From Rhizophagus clarus (Eukaryota; Glomeromycota; Glomeromycetes; Glomerales; Glomeraceae), in contig BLAL01000012.1 of NCBI GenBank assembly GCA_015698045.1, positions 1,798,001 to 1,862,000 of the forward strand: a stretch of 64,000 nt of DNA, read 5' to 3'. A model generated the notes under the pieces. That model worked only from the letters and a program-made list of their open reading frames with translations, was not told the DNA's origin and did not search any database. Below are positions 45,641 through 57,246 of the stretch, in pieces; positions within the stretch are counted from its first letter, which is position 1; the number at the start of each line of letters is the position of its first letter. The position numbers and the translations under genes were made by a program.

Positions 45641-45987
45641 ATGAAGAATTTTATTTTAATTCTTTTCCTTGGCATTTTGGTTTTCGGTAATTTCTCCTCC
45701 GCCATTAATCCTTTAAAATGGAAAAGAGCCGATTGTGGTGATGGAATAGTTTGTGGTAATAATTATTCAATAATTCTATGTAATGTGGTTATTATTATGG
45801 TACTAATTATTATACTATGCTATATAGGTAATGGTTGCTGTGATATATATTCAATATTTGCTGCGGTAATGGTGATTTTTGCTGCGGTGATGGTTATTTT
45901 TGCTGCGGTAACGGTTGCTGTAATTCATTCGATGAAATTTGCTGTGATGGTAAATGCTGTTCAGCCACGGTCCCACAATTTGTGTAA
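45641..45987 (+). pseudogene. Small secreted Cys-rich protein gene with a frameshift
   Basis: N-terminus MKNFILILFLGILVFGNFSSA is a clear signal peptide. It is followed by INPLKWKR and a KR site typical of Kex2 cleavage, then ADCGDGIVCG. A 72-nt GT...AG intron (45756-45827) fits; exon 2 starts NGCCD. Between about 45840 and 45858 the frame must shift by one base. The downstream frame then reads repeated CCGNG/CCGDG units: ICCGNGDFCCGDGYFCCGNGCCNSF..., ending ICCDGKCCSATVPQFV and TAA at 45985-45987. The paired-Cys, Gly-rich pattern resembles granulin-like or metallothionein-like peptides of fungi. The mature peptide would be about 60 aa, secreted, possibly a metal-binding or effector-type protein (inference). 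The frameshift could be real decay or a sequence error; no alternative GT-AG pair restored the frame. Confidence 0.65.
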
Positions 45988-46296
45988 CGTAGTTTATTTA
46001 TTTTATTTATCGGTGTAGCAAATGATGGTAGATTAAGCATCACAGCCGTTTTTAGGTTGAATTTTAATGATAAGTGATAAAATAATCCCAATACTCCGTT
46101 TTTGAAATTTTCGCCCTTTCCATGACTCTGGTATGGTCGATTGTCTATCAAATACATTATGATCAATTATTTACTTGTACAGCTTGTTTGAGCTTAAAAT
46201 AGTATCGAGCTAAAAAATTAAAAAAAAAATACCTACAATTTTGGTTAGCACATCATTGGAAATCCCATAATTTTAATGAACTTAATTTTTTAGTGA
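45988..46296. other. Spacer before the U6 gene
   Basis: No gene seen. It should hold the distal part of the U6 promoter; no element other than the TATA-like box was identified. Confidence 0.4.
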
Positions 46297-46305
46297 TATA
46301 TAAAT
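46297..46305 (+). promoter_or_regulatory. TATA box of the U6 gene
   Basis: TATATAAAT lies 18 to 26 bp upstream of the predicted U6 5' end (46323), where RNA polymerase III type 3-like U6 promoters carry a TATA box. Confidence 0.6.
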
Positions 46306-46322
46306 TAAATAATCAATATAAG

Positions 46323-46350
46323 GTTGTCGTATCTTCGGAACGACACTTAT

Positions 46351-46382
<32 letters not shown>

Positions 46383-46439
46383 GGCCCCTGCACAAGGATG
46401 ACACGTTATCTTGAGTGGATAGCTGCTACGGCAGCAATA
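46323..46439 (+). ncRNA. U6 spliceosomal snRNA
   Basis: Contains the near-invariant U6 core: AAAATTGGAACGATACAGAG followed by AAGATTAGCATGGCCCCTGC and ACAAGGATGACAC (46354-46405). This includes the ACAGAGA box that pairs with the 5' splice site and the AGC triad region. A short 5' stem-loop with an UUCG-type loop (TGTCGTATCTTCGGAACGACA) precedes it. After GATGACAC the internal stem-loop is formed by GTTATC/GATAGC, followed by a GCTGC-TACG-GCAGC hairpin and a T-run. The 5' end is placed at 46323 but could be up to 3 nt later. It acts in the catalytic centre of the spliceosome, which fits the intron-bearing genes here. No internal intron is seen. Confidence 0.95.
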
Positions 46440-46449
46440 TTTTTTTTTT
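46440..46449 (+). terminator. Pol III T-run terminator of U6
   Basis: Ten T directly after the terminal GCTGC...GCAGC hairpin and AATA, the standard RNA polymerase III stop signal. Confidence 0.85.
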
Positions 46450-47129
46450 CTTTTTGAATTTTATTATTAAACAGTTTATTAATGTAATAAATTATCATTT
46501 CAATTCTTTATCCGAATTCTTTATTATGATAGATATATTTTAGACAATTGCCGAAGGTAATAAAAATTATAAAGTTTTTTATTTAAAGTCTTAGTTGAAA
46601 GAAATTATCGTCGGTGAAAAATTAAAAGTTGGGGGCTAATTTTTGCGGATCCTTAAATTTTAGCTGATCTCTAATCAACTAGAAAACTCGCCTAATCGTA
46701 TTATATAACATTTGATCAGTAAGAAATGATCTGTCGATTGCGGTATCGTGAAAGAGAATTACTTTTCAATAATTATATAATAACTAACAAAAGTTATTTA
46801 CGGGTATCCCCGATATTATTTTTATCTCTCATACAAATAAATATACTGTACAAATAGTTCTTGCCTCTTTAAATACTTCCCTTCACCTTTTAAAGCAAGT
46901 ATTTAGTAAATCATTAAAAAATAGACTACGGATATTTCCGAATTAATTTTCGTCGATCTTTACCTCAAAGACCAACTTCTTTGGGTTATATTAACTGCTT
47001 TTCATCATTATACACATACTATACACACTTGTTTTATAATTACTGAAAAGTAGATCCTAGATTAATTTTTTTTTTAACCAATAAAATCCCTCTATTGTCC
47101 AAAACCGACCAAATAAGTATTTCAAAGAA

Positions 47130-47355
47130 AATAAATAAATATATATATATTCTTTTTTTATTAAAAAATGAATAAAAAAAATAAACAAATATTCAAACCA
47201 ATTGTCATAATATAAAAAAAAGGCAAGTTCATAAAGATTTTCTAATTAAAAAAAATCATGAAATATATTTCCTTAATTATATAAAGCATAGCGAAAAGGT
47301 AAATTCCATGGAATGTAATTAAAAAGGAATTGAATAACCGTTAAAAAGAAATTTG
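47130..47355. repeat. ~220-bp duplicated AT-rich block, copy 1
   Basis: Shares with 48100-48315 the order TATTAAAAAATGAA/AATAAATGAA, AATAAACAAATAT, ATAAAGATTTTCTAATTAAAAAAAA, AATTAAAAAGGAA.TGAATAA and TAAAAAGAAATTTG. The 3' flanks of two related minus-strand genes would look like this, but only one broken gene is recognisable. Confidence 0.6.
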
Positions 47356-48099
47356 GTCTTTGAACCCCACAATTGAACGAACGTATTATATATAATACAT
47401 ATTACGAAAGAAAAATTTGATTCACCATACAGTATTAAAGAAAAAGGAATGTAAAAGTTTTTGCGTTTGGTCAAAAAAAAAAAAAATGGGACAAGTAATA
47501 TAACAACAACTAGAAAAGAGTGTGAATTTTTTAAAAAAAGGTAGAAAAATGTATTATAAAGAATGAAATAGATTTATTGGGTTTGTTGGGAAAAAAATAG
47601 TACAAAGAAAGGAATTTTGGGTATAAAAGGGTATACATTATGTACATTAATGTTTATATTGTATTTGGTTGTATTTGGAAATTGAAAGAGTGACTCATCA
47701 TCGTTGTTATATTGTCTATAATTATGCAATAAAAATAACTACTGTACAAAAAAATTTAATAGTAATTATAATTAATTGAGTGTTCGGCTTATTGAAATTA
47801 TATTAAATTTTAATATTGAAGTGATTTTTTTTCTTAAAGTAAATATTAAAAATAATTTAAGTTACAGAAGGACATACAAACTATAATATCTGTGTGTTCG
47901 ACACCAGTTATTACTTCTCGAACTAAATCGTCTGGCATATATTCCAACGCTCCGTCTGCAGCTGTTTACAAACTGTTTTTCAGCCGGCGGTAAAACTTTA
48001 ATTGTAAAAGAAATTAATGAGGCGAATGTAATGGTATCAGCTATATGAACCGACAATATATTGCAATTATAGAATATAATTGTTTGTAGAAATTTTTAT

Positions 48100-48315
48100 T
48101 TATTTATTTTTTTTTTTATTAAAAAATAAATGAAAATAAACAAATATCAATCAATTCGTTGTTCGTAATAAAAATAAGCAAATTAATAAAGATTTTCTAA
48201 TTAAAAAAAAATCCGTCTTATTCATATATATAGTGAAAGGTATTTCTTTAAATTAAAAGAATATACTACTAATTAAAAAAGGAACTGAATAATCGCTAAA
48301 AAGAAATTTGCGGTT
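48100..48315. repeat. ~220-bp duplicated AT-rich block, copy 2
   Basis: Same orientation as copy 1 with moderate divergence. It lies about 300 bp downstream (on minus) of the end of the broken gene 48613-49745. Confidence 0.6.
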
Positions 48316-48612
48316 GGATGGGTGTATAATTAAAAAGAAAAGTAAGGTTTTCGTTTTTCAAGAAACGTGAAAAGTAATTTAATTAGGAAAGAATGAAATT
48401 GTAAAGAATTAAAAATATGCTCTATTGCTTTTGTATTTCTACAAAAATAATAGTTCCTCATATTTATGACATATACAAGCTTATAATATTGCTCTTGGTT
48501 TTGACTGGAATGGTCGTGTTCAGTTCCATAGCCTTAAATTACGGGTTAGAAAAGACGAATGAAGCATGTTGAATTACTGCATCATTATTTTGGTTCTTTT
48601 AATACAAATAAG

Positions 48613-49745
48613 CTAAATACTTGATGTGAAAAGAGAAGTGCTTTCACGATAGACGATTAATTGAACTTCTTTTCCGACTTTGGGTTCATTGAAACTTGAC
48701 CAAAATCGATTAACGGCGCCTACATCTATTAAATTATAATGAAAGAATCATCACTTGTTCCAATTCTATAATGAAGTTTTGAAATATCTACGGGACCCCA
48801 AGACTTTGGAATGTTTAAAGAGGCGACATGGAAATATAATTGACGAAGATTTTGTATTGGATCAGGAGAGCTTAGGTTGCCTAGAGATACTTTTGCAGTC
48901 TGTTCTAGAATTACGGAGGGAATAACCGTAGCATTGAAGTAAATTACGGATATTATTTAGAATTTTCTAATTTTTTTATAATTTTTCCAAACATCAGGGT
49001 AAATGTCGATTTGATATAAAAAATGATCGTCGCGAAGAAGAAAAAAAAAAAAAAGAAAGAAAAAAAATATAACTATGATTCTAATCGCGCGTACACATTG
49101 TAAAAATAATTACCGTTAAGAGACAAATCTTCACCGATGGGATCATAACTGAGTTTGTTAGTATCCTCATTTTCATCGATGGTCATTAAACTTCATCGCG
49201 TTAAGATCGTTAGAATTTGTAATAAAACTATTTCCAATGAACTTGAAAATGGTTAGGCTGTTTTTGCTGACCTGGAAAGACAAAGTGTTTCCAGTTTTTG
49301 AAGAGGTTTCATCTTCGTAAATTCTTAATTCATCTAAGGGTTTTTTAATTATTGGACCGAATACATGACAATCCCAACCAAAGCAAAGAGCATTATTGTA
49401 AGCTTGTATATGTTGCAAATATTGTTCAAGAGAACCGGCTTTTATAAGAGCTTTCTTTTTTGAATCAATATATTTTGTAAAAAGTATCTTTTGTTATAGG
49501 AAAATAATTTATTGATTCGCCAGCAGGATGCAGGCTTTTTATACGTTTATAAAATTTGTTACACCCACTCTAGAAGCTCTTGTGTTTATACTAGGAGATC
49601 TTTTGCCACGTTTTTTATCGACCATTTATAATGATTTGTCACTTTTAGGAGACAAATTTTCAACGTCGTCTTCACCTGAGGATGATGGATTTTAATGATG
49701 TTGCGAGGTAGGTGAAGCGGATTTATAATCATGTATTGGTGGCAT
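48613..49745 (-). pseudogene. Broken protein-coding gene of unknown family
   Basis: Minus-strand coding pieces in one order but several frames. MPPIHDYKSASPTSQHH at 49745; SGEDDVENLSPKSDKS; DKKRGKRSPSINTRASRVGVTNF; IDSKKKALIKAGSLEQYLQHIQAYNNALCFGWDCHVFGPIIKKPLDELRIYEDETSS...SLTIFKFIGNSF (49173-49470, the longest open piece). Then MTIDENEDTNKLSYDPIGEDLSLNG (about 49115-49190), a probable intron, FNATVIPSVILEQTAKVSLGNLSSPDPIQNLRQLYFHVASLNIPKSWGPVDISKLHYRIGTSDDSF (about 48735-48935), and DVGAVNRFWSSFNEPKVGKEVQL...TSS with TAG at 48613. Stops and shifts separate the pieces. I do not recognise the family. Confidence 0.55.
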
Positions 49746-50140
49746 ATTTTTTTTTTTAAATACCGGTAAAAAAAAAGCAAAAGAATGAATGAAGAAATTT
49801 CTTAAAATCATGGTTGATTTTATATATAATTGATTGATTTGATCCCATTGTAAAACCGATTTTTTATATGCTAATAAATAGTGCTCGTTTATGCATCTAT
49901 TTTGGGTGCAAAAGGACTTTTATATACTTGTATATATAAAATATATACAAAATTAAAATATAAAAAATGAAATAAAATAAAAGATGATTTAAATGCCATA
50001 TACTGGTGATTGTAAAATACAGTCGACCGAATTTGTGTATGTGATATAATTAAATTATTAAAGAAATTTGGTCACAATTACAAAAAACTAATTTGAGAAA
50101 ATGATATTAACCTTATTGTCCTCAGTTGAAGGAAAAAAAA

Positions 50141-50171
<31 letters not shown>

Positions 50172-53100
50172 CAGTAATTTTAAATTTTAAAATAAATGAG
50201 ATAGATACTGTATATAAATTACCATTATTGTTGTACGACCATAAAAAGTATAGTAAATGTGTACATATTTATACGTATTATTAAAGCTATATAGATTATA
50301 AAATATGTTATTCATGGCTGAGTTTATACAAATTACTTAATTTAAATAAAATTCTTTTTTTTTTGCGATGCAATATATTTAAAATCCTTTTTTTGTAATT
50401 TCATTTCGTAATATTTATAATATTTTTCTCTGGATTCAAATGTATAGTTGATAATCCCATGCATAAATAGAATTTTTAAGTGCCGGGCGCAAGTGCCGGG
50501 GGCGCATGTCTATGACTTAAAAAGTAATTTTAGGCTAACTAAGATATATAATTTGAACTTAAATTACCTAACAAGAAAGGATTCCCTCGCAATATCCCGT
50601 TTCGTAAGCTTGTACACCTTTTTTTTTGCTTTTTCGAATGAAATTTAACCACAAATTCCAGTAAATTTAAAAAAGAATTTATGTTACACAAGGAATTTTT
50701 TTTTCTTTTTTTTTTTTTTTATTATTCAATCGGTAAAAATTTAATTGAAACAAATTTGCTTATATACGGTTAACATTTCACGTGTCACCAGCGTTACACA
50801 ATTGTACATTTTTAATGGATGACATTTACATTATACCTTTTTCTTAATGAAATTCTAGTTGCCATTGAACCCTTGTATAATGATGATAATCCATCACGAT
50901 TTGATCGACGATCGATATTACATTACTATTTTATGTAACCCCGACCAAAACGATTAAATGAATTAAATGGGTTTATTGGGGTTTCCATTTATGGTTATTC
51001 TGTGTACATTGTGTAATTTGTATTCCTTGTCCGAAATATTTTTTTTTTCTAGAGTCTATTTATTGTAATTACTTTAATTTACTATTTAATATTGCTCTTA
51101 AAAATATATATATATATATATATATTTAATATTTTAACTTAGTTCTTAATTAAACTATATTCGAATACTTACAGAACACATGATTTTCAGGGACACTCTT
51201 ATCACTGATCAAAAATCACGGTTCAGCCTATCTTATCATAAAAAAAAAATTTCGCATTTTACATTAATGAAAATATTTTATACAGCATTATTTATGTCTT
51301 GTTTGTATACATTTAAATAATAAACTAAAATGATAAAATAAAGTATCTTTTATTTTATTTGATAGTTACCCGATCCTTTATAACGAAAACACTACAGTAA
51401 GTTATTTTTATCCATTGAATAATTGCTTTATTCATTTCCTTTTCAAATTTATAAACTAAAAAGAATCTTTTTTTATTTTTTTTAAAAAAAAAAAAATAAA
51501 CAAAAAATAAAAAATAAAAAAACAAGATGAAACGCCATAATAACAAATTATCAATTTTGAGTTATCTAGCAAATATCCTTACTTAATCTAGAGATACGAA
51601 TTTGTAATCATGGTTGTAAATCCGAGTAGTCGTGAAGGCTTAGAAAATAGTTTTATGGAGTAATATGTATGATACCGGTTAATAGCGAAATTTTAATTAA
51701 TCTTATTGTTGTACCTATCAAAAAAGACTAGGGGTCCTTTCTGGAAAAGTAATATGCAATATGGCAGAAATCTATTTCCAACGTTGTAATCGAAAAAGAT
51801 TGAAATAATAATTGTTACTTTATAGAACAACTGTATGTTAAATATGATGTTATGTAATAGGTTTATGTCGTAATAATATTAGCATTTATTTTTTTTTGTT
51901 ATATCAATAATTATTAAGAAGCGCTACAGAGAAAACTTTTTTAACGTGTCTTGTATCATTAACGTTTTATTGTATAATAAGAAAAAGAATAATAATTGTT
52001 ATTATACGCCATTTTATCATGCAATGTATAATTTTCGCACTAATAACATTACCACTTTCCTTATTCTCATTCATTCGTTCATTTACATACTATTATTTAG
52101 CGTGCACGATATTAATTGATATTAATTATTAATTTTTTTTTGATTAACAGTTAAGTCTTTAAATAATAAATAACAATATAATTATAATATGACCTGAAAC
52201 TATTGAAAAAAGTAAACATTGTCACGAAAATAATGTAATAACATATGATGTTATTTTATTTATTTTAATTTATATTTTGAAGTCTGGATATTGTCCTCTT
52301 TTCTGTCCATTGTAAAAGCGGCGGTGTTTACCATCATACGACATTCTTAAATATTACCTTAATGCTTTACCGATCATGTCATTTCCCTTATGATTTTTTT
52401 TTTAATGGCATTTAATATTTAGTTTTGAAGACCATATTTATTACATAATAATAGGTTTATTTTTATTATATTCATTATATTTTCAAAGCTTTAAATTAAT
52501 CGACCACTTAAATGTTGGCGCAGTAAATACTTTGTTATATATTTTATATATTAATATTCAACTATTACGTTATTAGGCTATTGTGTATAGGAACATGACG
52601 AAATTTATACAATTCAATTTAACCTTCATATTTGACAAGTTTACATAATAGGATGGTGACACATAATTTCTTATTGAAAAATACCTTTTTTGATTTTGGT
52701 ACCTGAATGAAACAATTTATATAATTTAAGAATAGTTCGAAGCTATAAAAAGTATTTCTTAAATGAAATAAGTATTTTAATTATTTTATATATGCTTTTT
52801 ATATATGCTTTAATAGGATATATGAGATTTGAACTAAATTTAGGAGGAAAGAAATTTAAAGTTTATTTATTTATCTCATTTATTGGTTACGTCTCATTCT
52901 TCATTGACTATTTTAAGGTAACAGATTCCAAGTTATCTATCATGTGTGCAAAAAAAGAGATGATCTAACGTCATGAGCCCCATTTTACAGAATTTATCTG
53001 ACTTACTTTTCCGTATTTTCCTCTCTGATAACTTTAATTATATTTTAAATCTATCGATAAATACACGTTTTTTAGTATAAACAAAAAAAAAAAACTTAAA

Positions 53101-53273
53101 AAAACTTTGTTTGAAAGGTGAGAAAAAAAAATCTTCGGCTTAATCTAATCTAATTTTATTTTGTAATAAAATAAATATTCTCGAATATCGTAAAAGAAAG
53201 AATAATTTTTTATACTTCTTTCTTATTGGGCTTGCAGATCACGTGAAATATCACGTTATCTGAAATTAGATAG
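49746..53273. other. Long intergenic stretch with simple repeats
   Basis: About 3.5 kb without a supported gene. Simple repeats: AAAAT units near 50136-50168, an AT dinucleotide run at about 51103-51124, and a T-run/A-run junction near 51469-51496. The remainder is AT-rich sequence. Confidence 0.45.
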
Positions 53274-55374
53274 AATGGCAAAAGTATCTATACCTATTAA
53301 ACTTTAAAATACACCCTCACTCCTATAGTCCTCGCAACTTGCCTATGCCTAGTCATATTAGATTTTTTCGGTTCCCTACAAAACCTTTTTCTACTATGAA
53401 TGCGATAGGTTATAATTACTATCTTTCTCGTCACCCCGACCTTTCACGAACGTTACAACAAATTCCCCTGCCAGAAGAAAATAACACTCTGACACCTACT
53501 CCTTCTATTACCTCTCTGAATTTAAATTTAATAGACACATTAATTAGTTCAGACAAAAACCTTATTTCAATACTTAAAAACAAAAACTCTCGCCTTACAG
53601 ACTTTAACTCATTACAATTTTATACAGATGGTTCTGTTAAAAATATAGGAACTTCTGTCGCATGGGTTGCGGTCAGATCGAGATATTCAACACTTCCTCA
53701 CCAAATACCTCGTTCTGTTGTAGTACTTTGTATCAACCTTCCTCTACACATGCCGAACTTTTTGCAGTATTTACTGCTCTCCTCACATGTCCACCCAATT
53801 CTAATGTAACAATTTTTATGGACTTCCTGAACGTTATTAACACATATAATTACTTTTGTCAACCCTCTTACCTCGATTCAAAGAAAATTGAAAAAACCTA
53901 ACCACATTTTATGGACCTCCTTGTTACAAGTAGTAAATCTATTATCGGTACATATTATTTTTGAGACATAATAACAACCTGTTCAACGATCTAGCGGACG
54001 ACTTAGCTAACTAAGGATGCTCTACACACACTTTAATTCTCAATCCGCATGGAAGAAAAGCTTTAGGCACTCTTACCTTTAATACTTTAGGTCCCATAAA
54101 CTCCAACGTCAGAAAATTTGCCGGGATATTTTTCAAGCTCGTACTATAGATGCATGGCTTCACTCTTCGACCATCAACAAAGCCTATCACGCTCCAAACA
54201 TTTCACGATTTAAAATAGACTGGGCTGCCACCCGTGACTGGATAAAATACAACACTGATTCTTCACCTACAATTACTTCAAAACACAATGAGTGGGTTTA
54301 AAATTAAAGTGTTACATCACTTATTACCCGCAGGGGGATACATTAAATGGTAACTTCCCGTCTACCATCTCGCCGAATTTGATTGTTTGTCAACTTTGTA
54401 AAGACCGGGTAGAATCCAACAAACATCTCTGGCTTTGTCCTGTTCATTTACAGAACATTAATCAAGCGTTGACAGAACACAAAGTACTACTATTAAATCT
54501 TATTAACGAACACCAAGAACAAATTAGTCATGACTTTGATCTTCGCTCACATATAGATAATTGGGAATTTTTTTCTACCTTCGATAGTGACCAACATTTA
54601 TTATACCCCTTATTGCACCAAGTCATTACTGAAGATATCACGGACTTTATATCTTTATTTATTCGTTCCAAGAAAATCGTTCACTCAATAGCGTTACGAT
54701 TCTGCAATTCTATTTTTTCTCATATTGTTATTTCTTGTTGGCACTTGCGCAATAAACACTTTCATGAAGCCCTTGTAAATCACAGCCGTTCGTTACCTTC
54801 TGCCTTCGCGGTGCTAGTAGAAAACAGAAACGTCCTATTCGCCACGCACCTCAGGAGGGTTCTCCTGATCATGCTATTTTGAATCAACCTGGTCAAAGGC
54901 CCACTTCTTCACGGGAAAAGCGATCAATTTCGATCTATCTGTTAATGAATTTTCTTCTTAATTGCCATCGAATTTCAAGAGACTCTTCTCATAATTCTCA
55001 CCGTATTGTCGATTAATATCTTTTATATATTTCTTCTAATTATTTACATGCATGATCTTTTATATCTTTTATAAATAATATTAGATATAGATTTTTTTTA
55101 TGAACAATCTTCTTTTTTTACTTTTTTCTGGGTATTATTTTGGGATGGGTAGTGCTGGGTATCTTGATCTCCTGGATTGTCCGCGTACAACAGGCTAGCC
55201 AAAGTCGTGTTTTAAAATTGACAGAGCGGTTTCTTTTTCGGAGGGAATTTTAATGTAGTTTAGTAGATTAATTTGATTTTTGCTTAGCGATTTTCCTGTA
55301 ATTTCAACTACGTTATGCGTTGTACTGTCGTCATACCTAAATAAATAAATAAATAAATAAATGGCAAAAGTATC
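53274..55374 (+). mobile_element. 5'-truncated LINE (non-LTR) retrotransposon with target duplication
   Basis: The element spans about 53289-55359 and is bounded by the direct repeat AATGGCAAAAGTATC at 53274-53288 and 55360-55374 (15/15). The 3' end is an (AAAT/TAAA)n tail at 55338-55362, directly against the right target duplication. Only the 3' part of ORF2 (RNase H and C-terminal domain) is present, so insertion was truncated as is usual for LINEs. Confidence 0.92.
53339..54882 (+). pseudogene. LINE ORF2 remnant: RNase H domain and C-terminal zinc knuckle region
   Basis: The RNase H domain is readable across frames: LQFYTDGSVKNIGTSVAW (first Asp, 53615-53670); frame shift; SSTHAELFAVFTAL (Glu, about 53742-53785); VTIFMDFLNVINTYN (Asp, Ser replaced by Phe); NDLADDLAN (last Asp, about 53975-54010). 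Then TLTFNTLGPIN, DAWLHSSTINKAYH, and the open stretch 54292-54882 with CQLCKDRVESNKHLWLCP, a CCHC-like knuckle, and an aromatic C-terminal region. Several stops and shifts; the reverse transcriptase part is missing by 5' truncation. Inactive copy. Confidence 0.8.
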
Positions 55375-57104
55375 ACTCTGTACGATATACCCTTATATGT
55401 AATACAATATATACGGGTCAAGAAATTTCTCCAGAATGTCTTAAAGACGCCAACTGATTGAAAAAAACTATACAATTAAGTCAATAAAAATGTCAATATA
55501 TCTTATGATGTCATTAGTATAGCAAAACGTCCATTTTATTATTGTAAAATAACATTTTCATTGTAATTATAATTAAAAAAATCATTGTATTATTAATATA
55601 AACCCAACTTAGTTATTAAATTAAATTAGCAGTATCAAGAAAAATTCGCGTGAATTTTTCTTGATCTGATCATTGTCTCATTATCAAGCAATTCACTTCT
55701 TAGTCTTGTTTTTAATTTAATAATCGGACTTTGAATCTAAAAATTTAGCAGTATCAACAAAAGTTCATGCGAATTTTTCTTAACAACCTTAGTTTAATTT
55801 ATTATTAGGACTTTTCATTTAGAGATTACCATATTATTTTATGTTAATAAAGTTTTTCATTATATTTATTTAAAAAGCGATTTTTTCTTATCATTTTAAT
55901 TAAAAACAATGATTTTTTATCGTTTAATTAAAAAAAAAACGATTTTTTTATCGTTTATTTTATTTAATTAAAGAAAAGCAAATTTGACTATTTTATAAAA
56001 ATTTCTTATAATAGACGGAAGCAAATATTTTAGTCTTTTTTTATTTTTATTTATTACAAATAATTCATTTTAATACAAGACATTTTAATACTTCTATTAT
56101 ATTCTTCCTAATAAACGTAAAAAAATTTTTTTTTTTTTTTTAAAGAGCAATTATAATAAAATTTGTATATGAATTTGAATTCACATTAACCTAAATAAAA
56201 ATTAATATATAAAGTATATATATATATATAGTTCCTATCTTCGTCTATTACTGACTTTTCATTTATCTACATTAATCTAAATAAAAATTAACACAGTTTC
56301 AAATTTGTGATTTTTTTTTTTTTAACTTTTACCTATTACTTTTCATTTAATCTATTAATATTTTTTTTTTTCTTTTCATGATAGTAAATTTCTTGAATAC
56401 TCCTCCAGCAATTAATATCTGCTCTATTTCTTTAAACACTTTTACTCCTTTAAAATTATAAAAATATGGTGATTTGCAAGAAGAAAAATGCGTAATATGA
56501 TTTTTAAAATACCAATAAATACAATTACATTGCAAATATATTGAGAAAATTTTGTTCTATACCACAGTATGGTGGTTTCAGGATCATCAGCTACTTCTTG
56601 AGGACGTTCAAAAAGCACTTAAGTTAAAATTTCTGTAGATCTTCAGCGTCTTCCACAGATAAATATTATGAATTCAAATTATTTTGCCAAATTTCTCCAT
56701 GTTTTTTACAGTTAGATGATGAATTTGATTTTGTATTGCTGAAATTTCCAGAGATGATCTACGATTAGTGATCAAGTCCGAAACTTGGATACGTGGAGGA
56801 AATATCACTTGATTAAAAAAATCAAAATGATTTTTTTTTTGGAAAGCTTTCTTTAATTAAGAAATGTTTCTAGTATTGCAATGCTTATACGGGTAATTTC
56901 ATCTGGACAGCCAATTAGTGAAAACTTGAATTGGATATGTGGAGGAAATGTATTACAATGACTTCTTTAATACATTTTTACAAATGGAGCAGTAAACCAT
57001 TGCTGGATATTGAGCATATATCTAATAAATAATTAAATAAATAAACAAGTTATTAGAAAAAAATAATTCAATTATAAACAGCAAATAATTAATCTATATT
57101 TTTT
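55375..57104. other. Intergenic with hairpin repeat
   Basis: No supported gene. Contains the perfect hairpin at 55634-55665 and a diverged second copy of that segment near 55747-55780 (TTAGCAGTATCAACAAAAGT...). An AT dinucleotide run lies near 56215-56232. Confidence 0.45.
55634..55665. repeat. Perfect 14-bp stem-loop
   Basis: ATCAAGAAAAATTC, loop GCGT, and the exact complement GAATTTTTCTTGAT. Preceded by TTAGCAGT, which recurs before the second, imperfect copy about 115 bp downstream. Confidence 0.85.
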
Positions 57105-57246
57105 AATACATACCTTTGATTCGTATTTTGATCTGCATATCATCTGATCAATTAATTGTTGTATAACGTTATAAATCAAAAAATCCACCCATATATAAAT
57201 CCGCCATATGTTGATGTCATAAAAATCCGAATATAAAGAAAAAATA

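Larger units (their letters stand above)
46450..48612. other. Intergenic, partly duplicated
   Basis: No supported gene. A ~220-bp block is present twice (47130-47355 and 48100-48315). On minus at 47862-47980 there is a coding-like trace (ADGALEYMPDDLVREVITGVEHTDIIVCMSFC), with an overlapping frame SVHIADTITFASLISFTIKVL; family not recognised. Confidence 0.4.

Noticed and set aside
45641-46018. Reading the Cys-rich gene as a single unspliced 125-aa protein
   Set aside because: The unspliced frame turns the paired-Cys region into hydrophobic AAVMVIF repeats. The alternate frame after an intron and one-base shift gives a coherent Cys-rich secreted peptide.
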